DNA of 10,724 bases from Comamonadaceae bacterium. Lineage in GTDB: Bacteria > Pseudomonadota > Gammaproteobacteria > Burkholderiales > Burkholderiaceae_C. The notes under the pieces are model-generated. The model did not search any database. It was not told where the DNA came from and was given only the letters and a program-made list of their open reading frames with translations. Below, one piece after another: positions 1 through 5,429 of the stretch (position 1 is its first letter; each line of letters starts with the position of its first letter). The position numbers and the translations under genes were made by a program. The stretch is taken from NCBI GenBank assembly GCA_947478935.1, contig CANJXV010000065.1, forward strand, positions 1 through 10,724. The letters are read 5' to 3'.

Positions 1-1
1 C

Positions 2-31
2 CGCACAGGCGGGGCATGCCCCGCCTGTGCG
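2..31. repeat. 30-base perfect GC-rich palindrome
   Basis: Bases 2-16 are exactly reverse-complementary to bases 17-31, with no loop and the centre at GCATGC. No T-tract follows on either side, so it is not a classical intrinsic terminator. It could be the end of a transcription unit lying to the left, a cruciform-forming site or a REP-like repeat. The palindrome is directly visible; its role is unknown. Confidence 0.85.
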
Positions 32-80
32 AAAGGCTCGCTCAAGCACATAAGCAATCAAATTCATTCCCCGCTTCCAT

Positions 81-121
81 CGGCCAAGATAGTTGTCGCC
101 GAGCGGTCAGGATAGTTGACA
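81..121. repeat. pair of 17-base direct repeats ending in TTGACA
   Basis: Two imperfect copies of CGGYCARGATAGTTGWC lie at 81-97 and 104-120, 23 bases apart start to start, with 14 of 17 positions matching. The second copy runs into TTGACA ending at 121. Tandem transposase-binding repeats next to a terminal CA are typical of IS21-, Mu- and Tn7-like element ends, so this may be an element end or its subterminal part. No transposase gene is visible. The mobile-element reading is an inference. Confidence 0.5.
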
Positions 122-136
122 TCGACCACTTTATAC

Positions 137-175
137 AAAAATTGTATTTAATTTGATAAATTAAATACAATTTTT
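137..175. repeat. AT-rich perfect hairpin, 18-base arms
   Basis: Arms at 137-154 and 158-175 are perfect reverse complements around a 3-base GAT centre, and all but two bases in each 18-base arm are A or T. The right arm ends in five T, so the transcript could act as an intrinsic terminator, though the stem has little GC. A second small inverted repeat (ATTCTT, TGC, AAGAAT; 176-190) abuts it exactly. Composition differs sharply from the GC-rich window around it, which suggests acquired DNA. Confidence 0.8.
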
Positions 176-196
176 ATTCTTTGCAAGAATATCTTA

Positions 197-250
197 CTGA
201 CATTTCCTGACATTTGTTGTTAATTCCTGACATAACCCCGACTCCCGACA
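197..250. mobile_element. candidate transposon end with repeated CTGACA boxes
   Basis: CTGACAT occurs at 197, 207 and 227, and a variant CCGACA at 245. The first three starts are 10 and 20 bases apart, so they fall on the same helical face. Read on the minus strand from 250, the segment begins with TGT and carries repeated TGTCAG boxes. That is the architecture of ends bound by MuA/TnsB/IstA-type transposases. The last CA (249-250) lies only six bases before the point where porin homology starts (257). No matching second end or target duplication can be seen because the element would lie to the left. The repeats are visible; the transposon assignment is inference. Confidence 0.45.
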
Positions 251-256
251 GGCTAT

Positions 257-1219
257 GCGTTGGCTGCTGTTGCAGCAATGGGTTCTGCTTCTGCACAAGT
301 GACCTTGGGCGGCGAGTTTGCTTGGGGCTATGGAAACTACAACACCGCTGGTGTTGACGCATCTGGCGGCGGTATCGATACCTCGCAGGTAGCCTTCACT
401 GCCAAGGAAGATCTGGGCGGTGGAATGTCCATCCAAGCCAAAATGACCTTGAACCTGGGCGAGTACGCAGCTACAACCGGCGCTGACGACCAGTCCTTGA
501 CTTTGACCACCCCCATGGGCGCACTGTCTTTGTTGACCTACAAACCAGGTAACTGGGTTATGGGTACATCGGGTAGCGGCACATGGTACGGTTTAGATGG
601 CCGTTCACTCGGCGCACGTGCCAAGCGTGATGGCTACGCATTCACAGTCCCAGTGATGGAAGGCCTGAACGTTACCGCCGCCTTTACTGAGCCCGCTGGT
701 GCTACCGGTGAAGGTTCGGGCAATGCGGGTCAATCCGGCCAAGGTATTTACAACATCGGCGCCAAGTACTCTACTGGTCCCGTCGTACTCTCTGCTGCGT
801 ACCTGTCACTCTCTAATGCTGGCACTTCAGACGCTACCAAAGACTCCGTTGTCCGTTTAGGCGGTACTTACGATCTGGGCGTTGCCAAGATTGGTGCTGC
901 TTATGAAGGTGTTAAGTTGAGCGGCGGTGGAACAAACACAGAAACTGCGTTTGCTTTGACAGCTCCTTTGGCTGCTAATTTGAGCATTGCTGCAACCTAT
1001 GCTTCAACCGCATTGACCAGCACATTCGCCGCTGTATCTGGCTCTGCCGGAACCCGCAACGGTTACCAAGTACAAGCGCAGTACAACCTCAGCAAGACCG
1101 CTTATGTAATCGGTAGCTATGGCTCATGGACTGGAACTACTACTTCTGCTGCCAAGGTCACTACTACTGACTCTAAAGACAGCAGCCTGATGGCTGTTAC
1201 TTTGGTTAAAGACTTCTGA
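257..1219 (+). pseudogene. outer-membrane porin gene lacking its 5' end
   Basis: This encodes nearly all of a trimeric beta-barrel porin of the betaproteobacterial type (Porin_4/OmpC-like), which would let small hydrophilic solutes cross the outer membrane. The mature part begins at AQV (about base 294), and the chain ends in the terminal phenylalanine (VKDF) used for barrel insertion. It closely resembles the porin at 1607-2650. Against that paralog, homology starts at GCGTTGGCT (257). The start codon, the lysine-rich n-region, the ribosome site and the promoter are absent, and unrelated repeat-rich DNA precedes. The frame is open only from 236, after a TAA at 233-235. A TTG at 260 could start translation but would leave a signal peptide with no positive n-region and no visible Shine-Dalgarno. 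The body has no frameshift or stop, so truncation looks recent. An unusual in-frame fusion start upstream cannot be fully excluded. Confidence 0.8.
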
Positions 1220-1225
1220 TCCCCG

Positions 1226-1295
1226 GCTGGCTTTTAGCCAGCTTGAGAGTTTGAATCACCAAAACCCCCGCTATGGCGACATGGCGGGGGTTTTT
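1226..1295 (+). terminator. 3' module of first porin: hairpin plus intrinsic terminator
   Basis: Seven bases after the stop, GCTGGC (1226-1231) pairs with GCCAGC (1237-1242) around TTTTA. A linker GAGAGTTTGAATCAC follows. Then CCCCCGC (1265-1271) pairs with GCGGGGG (1284-1290), with an inner ATG/CAT helix closed by a GCGA tetraloop and followed by five T. The AAAA before the stem can pair with the T-tract, so it may work in both directions. The same two-hairpin module follows the other porin. Confidence 0.9.
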
Positions 1296-1529
1296 ATTTG
1301 GGTGTGCGCGGCAATGCCACATGGTTCGAGGGGTGCATGCCCTTTAATCGCCCGGTCAGGGGCGACTCAGCTAAATGGCGAGCTTTTCCCGGCTGACTGT
1401 GTCTCGGTGCGAATTAGCCACGCAATAGCCATGGCGGAGCTATCGACAAATCCCTTCATGTCCATCGCAGGAGCCCTTTAGGCCCCCTGTTCGGTGCTTT
1501 CAGGGAAGCCTTGGTATCGGCAGCACAAT
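1296..1529. other. spacer between the two convergent porin terminators
   Basis: About 234 bases separate the terminators of the tail-to-tail porins. I see no gene, tRNA or clear repeat here. Short open frames crossing it start inside the terminators and have no ribosome site or family resemblance. It is the loop of the large imperfect inverted repeat formed by the two porin genes. Confidence 0.5.
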
Positions 1530-1601
1530 AAAAAACCCCCGCTGTGTCGCCACAGCGGGGGTTTTAGTGATTCAAACTCTCAAGCTGGCTTTAAGCCAGC
1601 T
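1530..1601 (-). terminator. 3' module of second porin: hairpin plus intrinsic terminator
   Basis: Read on the minus strand, this has the same order as the module at 1226-1295. A 9-base-arm hairpin comes first (1583-1591 with 1593-1601), then the linker GAGAGTTTGAATCAC, then a perfect 11-bp stem (1536-1546 with 1551-1561) capped by GCGA, then six T (the A-run 1530-1535). Where its stem bases differ from the first porin's module, pairing is kept or improved. Confidence 0.9.
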
Positions 1602-1606
1602 GGGAA

Positions 1607-2650
1607 TCAGAAGTCTTTCAACAAAGTAACAGCCATGAATGTGCTGTCTTTGGCGTCTGTCTTAACCGAAGCAGCAACTGCAGCCTTGGCAGTGGAAACG
1701 CCAGTCTTCTGGTCGAGGGCATAGCCAGCGTCCGAAGCGGCTGTAGCAGTCGCTCCGGTCCATGCACCATAGTTACCCAAGATATAAGTGGTCTTGCTCA
1801 GGCTGTACTTAGCTTGCACTGCGTAACCGTTGCGGGTTCCAGCAGCACCAGCGTAAGTTGCAAGCGTAGAGGTCAGGTTGGTAGAAGCATAGATTCCAGC
1901 AATGCTCAAATTGGCTGCTAAAGGAGCGCTCAAGCCGTAAGCGGTTTCCACGTTGGTGCCGCCACCGCTCAATTTAGCGCTTTCAACCGCAGCGCCCACT
2001 TTTGCCACGCCCAGATCGTAGGTACCGCCTAAGCGAACCACGGAGTCTTTGGTGGTATCAGAGGTGCCGGCATTGGACAAAGGCAAGTAAGCAGCTTGCA
2101 ACACAACGGGGCCCGCTGCATACTTGGCGGCAACGTTGTAGATGCCTTGCTTGGCTTGGCCAGCGTTACCTGCGCCTAAACCAGTCGTACCGGCTGGTTC
2201 AGTAAAGGCTACGGTAGCGGTCAGGCCGTCCATCAATGGCACGCTGAATGCATAGCCGTCACGTTGAGCACGTGCAGCCAGCGAGGCGCCGTCAAGACCA
2301 TACCAAGTGCTGCCGCCAGAAGCGCCCGTCACCCAGTTACCCGGCTTGTAAGTCAGCAAAGACAGTGCGCCCACGGGCGTAGTCAAAGTCAGCGACTGGT
2401 CGTCAGCACCTGTTGTACCGGCGTACTGGCCAAGGTTAATGGCCATGCTGGCTTTGATAGCCATTCCGCCGCCCAGATCTTCGTTGGCAGTGAACGATAC
2501 CGAAGAGGTATCAATACCGCCACCCGAAGTCTCAACACCATTGGTGCTGTAAGCCGTATAGCCCCAACCAAATGTGCCAGTCAATGCAACTTGTGCAGAA
2601 GCAGAACCCACTGCGGCGATAGTAGCCAACGCAATCATTGTCTTTTTCAT
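1607..2650 (-). CDS. trimeric outer-membrane porin
   Basis: This encodes a 347-residue general porin of the betaproteobacterial Porin_4 (OmpC/OmpF-like) family, which forms 16-stranded trimeric channels for small polar solutes. Residues 1-19 are a typical signal peptide: MKKT n-region, hydrophobic core, SASA cleavage site before Q20. The mature chain has alternating hydrophobic strands with glycine- and threonine-rich turns and ends in LLKDF, with the terminal F used as the barrel-assembly signal. Start support is a GGAG (2658-2661) seven bases upstream. It is a paralog of the truncated porin at 257-1219, convergent with it. It carries about 25 extra residues near the C-terminus (roughly 300-325, a probable surface loop) that the other lacks. 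The minus-strand leader has an attenuator-like hairpin. Substrate selectivity cannot be read from the sequence. Confidence 0.93.
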   Translation of the reverse strand: MKKTMIALATIAAVGSASAQVALTGTFGWGYTAYSTNGVETSGGGIDTSSVSFTANEDLGGGMAIKASMAINLGQYAGTTGADDQSLTLTTPVGALSLLTYKPGNWVTGASGGSTWYGLDGASLAARAQRDGYAFSVPLMDGLTATVAFTEPAGTTGLGAGNAGQAKQGIYNVAAKYAAGPVVLQAAYLPLSNAGTSDTTKDSVVRLGGTYDLGVAKVGAAVESAKLSGGGTNVETAYGLSAPLAANLSIAGIYASTNLTSTLATYAGAAGTRNGYAVQAKYSLSKTTYILGNYGAWTGATATAASDAGYALDQKTGVSTAKAAVAASVKTDAKDSTFMAVTLLKDF

Positions 2651-2670
2651 GAAAAAACTCCATAGTTGTT

Positions 2671-2703
2671 AAAAAAACACCGTTATCGAACTTTCCGTAA
2701 CGG
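2671..2703 (-). promoter_or_regulatory. attenuator-like hairpin and T-tract in porin leader
   Basis: On the minus strand CCGTTA (2703-2698) pairs with TAACGG (2685-2680) around a 12-base loop. After TG there are seven T (2677-2671), about 20 bases before the porin start codon. This is the layout of a weak intrinsic terminator inside a 5' leader, so it could attenuate porin transcription or act as an RNA control element. The 6-bp stem is short. The regulatory role is inferred. Confidence 0.4.
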
Positions 2704-2771
2704 CATCCGGCCCCTATTCGGAAGCTGAGGAGATTTCACCATGGCGTTGGTCTTTAACAACGATTCACTGT

Positions 2772-2801
2772 CACAAATTTATCATTTTTCATGAATTTGT
2801 G
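2772..2801. repeat. inverted repeat between porin and coq7
   Basis: CACAAATT (2772-2779) pairs with AATTTGTG (2794-2801) across 14 bases, with TCAT/ATGA nested inside. Six T follow on the plus strand (2803-2808). It lies upstream of both the minus-strand porin and coq7. It could be a regulator site in the porin promoter region or a weak terminator; nothing decides between these. Confidence 0.4.
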
Positions 2802-2936
2802 GTTTTTTACCCACGAAAACTAAAGTTCCAGGGCGTCGGACCGACAGCTAGGGCCCCGCTGCCAAGAGCGTGGCGGGCCCGGGGGCTAGAGGCGAACGGG
2901 TGCGTCCCCGGGGCGGCTTGCGGCTATGCTCTCTAT

Positions 2937-3566
2937 ATGACTACCACCACCGACCAAGTGCTCATTGCCTTTGACACCGCCTTGCGCACCCTGTTTGCCC
3001 AGCCCCACGCCTCCAAAGCCTGCCCCACGGTGGCGGACCAAGCCACCGAGCTGACCCAAGAGGAAAAGAACCAGTCCGCTAGCCTGATGCGGGTGAACCA
3101 TGTGGGCGAGGTCTGCGCCCAGGCGCTCTACACCGCCCAGGCACTAGCCACACCCAACGCCAGTTTGCGCGCCCATTACCAAAAAGCCTGCCAGGAAGAG
3201 ACGGACCACTTGGCCTGGACGGCGCAGCGCCTGGAGGAATTGGGCGCCCGCCCCTCGCTGCTCAATCCGCTGTGGTACGCCGGGGCTTTTGGCCTGGGCC
3301 TGTTGGCCGGGCGCCTGGGCGACGCCGTCAGCCTGGGCTTTGTGGTGGAAACCGAAACCCAGGTGGGTGCGCATTTAGACAGCCATTTACAACAATTACC
3401 CGCTAACGACCATGCATCACGCGCTATCGTCGCCCAAATGCGCGATGACGAAATAGGCCACGCCCGCCAAGCCAGCGCAGCCGGGGCGGCCCAATTACCC
3501 AGTTTTGTAGGCGACATGATGCGCGCCGCCGCCAAAGTCATGACCACGGTGGCGCATCGGGTGTAA
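2937..3566 (+). CDS. coq7: 3-demethoxyubiquinol (DMQ) 3-hydroxylase Coq7
   Basis: This 209-residue di-iron monooxygenase hydroxylates 2-polyprenyl-3-methyl-6-methoxy-1,4-benzoquinol, the penultimate step of ubiquinone synthesis, at the inner membrane. The ferritin-like iron ligands are all visible: E58 in NHVGE, E88 and H91 in EETDH, E140 in VVETE, and E172 and H175 in DEIGH. The central hydrophobic stretch around 113-137 fits the membrane-facing region of the family. The frame is open further upstream to 2799, but that extension is GC-rich filler with no family resemblance. ATG at 2937 gives the usual length. No Shine-Dalgarno precedes it. A TATGCT sequence (2924-2929) just upstream raises the possibility of a leaderless message, without a good -35. 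It stands alone on the plus strand, followed by the toxin-antitoxin islet. Confidence 0.95.
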   Translation: MTTTTDQVLIAFDTALRTLFAQPHASKACPTVADQATELTQEEKNQSASLMRVNHVGEVCAQALYTAQALATPNASLRAHYQKACQEETDHLAWTAQRLEELGARPSLLNPLWYAGAFGLGLLAGRLGDAVSLGFVVETETQVGAHLDSHLQQLPANDHASRAIVAQMRDDEIGHARQASAAGAAQLPSFVGDMMRAAAKVMTTVAHRV

Positions 3567-3663
3567 GGTGCGCGGTCGGTTTGCCATGGGAGAAGCATTG
3601 GGCGCAGGCGCTCGGCGAAATGCGGGGGCTTTGAATAAATAGCCCAGCGATGCGCATAGAAAA

Positions 3664-3679
3664 CCTGGAAATTGCCAGG
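3664..3679. repeat. short inverted repeat upstream of mntA
   Basis: CCTGG (3664-3668) and CCAGG (3675-3679) form an inverted repeat with a 6-base centre, about 20 bases upstream of the proposed -35 of mntA. It could be an operator for the toxin-antitoxin pair or chance. No T-tract follows, so it is unlikely to be the coq7 terminator. Confidence 0.3.
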
Positions 3680-3699
3680 CAAAAATGTACAGCGCCCGA

Positions 3700-3728
3700 T
3701 TGCCCATTACCGGAATACGCAACATAAT
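3700..3728 (+). promoter_or_regulatory. predicted sigma-70 promoter of mntA-hepT
   Basis: TTGCCC (3700-3705, four of six to TTGACA) and CATAAT (3723-3728, five of six to TATAAT) are separated by exactly 17 bases. Transcription would start at about 3735, which is the A of the mntA ATG, so the message would be leaderless. This agrees with the absence of a Shine-Dalgarno before mntA. The prediction is from sequence only. Confidence 0.5.
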
Positions 3729-3734
3729 TTAGCC

Positions 3735-4025
3735 ATGAAACCATCCCTAGCCCTCGCAGCTCACAGGCAAGAAATCAGGCAAATAGTGCTGGCACACCGA
3801 GCAACCAATGCCCGTGTGTTCGGATCTGTAGCAAACGGCTCAGACACGGATGAAAGCGACCTGGACATTCTGGTCGATACTACCGCTGACACAACACTGT
3901 TTGACTTGGGCGCAATACAGTACAAATTACGCAAGCTGCTGGGTGTGTCAGTAGACGTGTTAACGCCAGGCGCGCTACCAGATAAATTCCGCGATATGGT
4001 GATCGCTGAGGCACTCACCATATGA
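3735..4025 (+). CDS. mntA: MntA-type nucleotidyltransferase antitoxin
   Basis: This 96-residue minimal nucleotidyltransferase is the antitoxin of a type VII HepT-MntA pair. Family members silence the HepT RNase by adding AMP to a tyrosine in its active site. The signature GSX10DXD is exact: G30-S31, ten residues, then D42 and D44. A third acidic residue is likely D74 in VSVDVL. The length is normal for the family. An upstream in-frame ATG at 3672 would add 21 residues of no recognisable domain. ATG at 3735 sits at the predicted transcription start and puts the motif at the usual position. The stop overlaps the hepT start by four bases (ATGA), so the two are translationally coupled. The pair lies between housekeeping genes in DNA visibly richer in A/T than its neighbours, which suggests horizontal acquisition. 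Confidence 0.9.
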   Translation: MKPSLALAAHRQEIRQIVLAHRATNARVFGSVANGSDTDESDLDILVDTTADTTLFDLGAIQYKLRKLLGVSVDVLTPGALPDKFRDMVIAEALTI

Positions 4026-4378
4026 GTCGCCATCCTCTGCGATTGCTAGACTACTTGGGCCATATTGTTGAAGCAATAGACCGGATAAATAAGTATTGCC
4101 AAGACTTAGACGAACCATCATTCCTATCCAACGAGATGATTCAGGATGCGGTGGTCCGTAATTTCGAAATCATCGGCGAAGCAAGTAAAAACGTTGGGCG
4201 TGTAGCTCCGGATTTCATCTCGACCCATCAAGAACTGCCCTTTGCATTTGCCTATGACATGCGCAACGTGTTGGCGCATGGATATTACAAAGTTGACTTG
4301 GGTGTGGTGTGGAAAACCATTGAAAAAGACTTACCCTATCTCAGGGAACAAGTCGTTCTCGCCATCAAAGACCTTTAA
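4022..4378 (+). CDS. hepT: HepT-type RNase toxin (HEPN domain)
   Basis: This 118-residue HEPN-domain protein (formerly DUF86) is the toxin partner of MntA. HepT dimers cleave RNA, reported targets including mRNA and tRNA ends, and stop growth when unmodified. The catalytic RX4HXY motif is intact at R81, H86 and Y88 (RNVLAHGYY). Y88 is the position AMPylated by MntA in characterised systems. The protein is predicted all-helical, and AYDMRNVLAHGYY is the conserved core. It overlaps mntA by four bases and has no separate promoter. Both partners keep their catalytic residues, so the module appears functional, either as a stabilisation element or for phage defence. Its codons are AT-richer than those of coq7 or ilvA. 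Confidence 0.92.
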   Translation: MSRHPLRLLDYLGHIVEAIDRINKYCQDLDEPSFLSNEMIQDAVVRNFEIIGEASKNVGRVAPDFISTHQELPFAFAYDMRNVLAHGYYKVDLGVVWKTIEKDLPYLREQVVLAIKDL

Positions 4379-4453
4379 GACATGGGGTCCAGGCCCCGGG
4401 CATCTGCAAGCACGGCAAGGAGTTGGGCGAAGTCTCGCCGCTGGTGTAAAAAC

Positions 4454-4777
4454 TCAAGCACCAACCCACTCCCTAAGGCGCTTGCGCGTTGCCACATTGC
4501 CGTAGCGACGCGACGCCTGCTCTAGGCCCGCCGGATCCAATTGATTCAATTTGCGTCGCGCCTGAATGAGGACTGCTTGACGGTCTTCTGCCAATTCATC
4601 CAAATTGTTGAGCAAGTCAACATACAGAAATTCGACGGTCAACCTGCTAGGAAACCGAGGCTTAACGCGAAAGTCAAACTGACGCTTGCCGAGCTGGAAG
4701 ACACCGTGGCGCTTGTGGTTGTAAACCCGCCACGATCTGCGCTGACAGTACGGCCAGCGCGCCGCGCGGTGCGGTAG
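4454..4777 (-). pseudogene. C-terminal remnant of an unrecognised protein
   Basis: The minus-strand frame is open from 4777, just after a TAA at 4778-4780, to the stop at 4454-4456. It encodes about 107 residues that look like real protein: motifs RHGVFQLGKRQFDFRVKPRFP, LTVEFLYVDLLNNLDELAED and RRYGNVATRKRLREWV. There is no ATG or ribosome site at its upstream end. A TTG at 4642 would give only 62 residues and cut the apparently conserved part. I therefore read it as the 3' end of a longer gene whose N-terminus has been lost. The end faintly recalls AbiEi-like antitoxin C-termini (a YGN-A-TRK pattern), but I cannot confirm the family. It sits beside mntA-hepT in the same non-housekeeping islet between coq7 and osmC. 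Confidence 0.45.
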
Positions 4778-4896
4778 TTAAATCTGCCAAAACAGGACGC
4801 GTCATGAATTTTCATTGAAGTTTCATGCATTTTGGCCGTCCAAACGCTGCCTGAGTAGCCGTCCGCACTCTCGGCGACTTTTTTCAGGCCCGGGGC

Positions 4897-5346
4897 TTAA
4901 GCCTCGTTCACCTCAAAACTAGTCGTCATCTCAGCCGTTTTGCCCAGCATGATGCTGGCCGAGCAGTATTTTTCGTGGCTCATGGCAATCGCGCGCTCGA
5001 CCGCGCTGGCCGGGATGTTGCTGCCGGTGACGGTGAAGTGCATGTGGATTTTGGTAAACACCTTGGGGTCGGTGCCGGCGCGCTCGGACGTGAGCTTGAC
5101 GCTACAGCCCTGCACGGCGTGGCGGCCGCGCTTGAGGATTAACACCACGTCATAGGCGCTGCAGCCGCCGGTGCCAGCCAAAACAGTTTCCATGGGCCTA
5201 GGCGCCAGGTTTTGGCCGCCGTTTTCGGGTTTGGCCGCGTCAGGCGCGCCGTCCATCATCAGCATATGGCCGCTGCCGGTCTCGGCCAAAAAGCCCATGC
5301 CGGAGCGGGTGCCGCTGTTACCGGTCCAACTGACGGTGCATTCCAT
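4897..5346 (-). CDS. OsmC/Ohr-family protein, YhfA-like
   Basis: This 149-residue OsmC-fold protein belongs to a family of thiol-dependent hydroperoxide reductases that work as cytoplasmic dimers. The two redox cysteines are present: C62 in LAGTGGCSAYDV and C128 in HEKYCSASIML. Other family blocks are RPMETVLAG and PKVFTKIHMHFTVTG. The pattern is that of the YhfA subgroup, whose true substrate is not established, so peroxidase activity is an inference. The start has a good AGGAG (5354-5358) seven bases upstream. It diverges from ilvA across an 83-base gap that must hold both promoters. No T-rich terminator is visible after the stop. Confidence 0.92.
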   Translation of the reverse strand: MECTVSWTGNSGTRSGMGFLAETGSGHMLMMDGAPDAAKPENGGQNLAPRPMETVLAGTGGCSAYDVVLILKRGRHAVQGCSVKLTSERAGTDPKVFTKIHMHFTVTGSNIPASAVERAIAMSHEKYCSASIMLGKTAEMTTSFEVNEA

Positions 5347-5429
5347 ACCAAGTCTCCTAAAGCATCACGCGTAAAAGCCGCTTGCGGCGAAGGCGAGGAT
5401 TATCATCCGCGCTGCACTCTTGAAACCGC

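Noticed and set aside
260..262. TTG as the real start of the first porin
   Set aside because: It would give a signal peptide with no charged n-region and has no ribosome site. Homology to the paralog continues upstream to 257 and then stops, so truncation explains it better.
2799..2936. N-terminal extension of coq7 from GTG at 2799
   Set aside because: The 46 extra residues have no Coq7 resemblance and lie over the porin promoter region. ATG at 2937 gives the family length.
3176..3744. Long minus-strand open frames across coq7 and its downstream gap
   Set aside because: They are complements of a clear coq7 reading frame, with arginine-, alanine- and proline-rich composition and no family resemblance.
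4541..4777. Plus-strand open frame opposite the truncated gene
   Set aside because: The minus-strand frame has the patterned, protein-like sequence. The plus frame has no ribosome site or motif.
4881..4905. GGCTTAAGCC and nearby T-run as an osmC terminator
   Set aside because: The T-run is on the wrong side for a minus-strand transcript and the stem is only four or five pairs.
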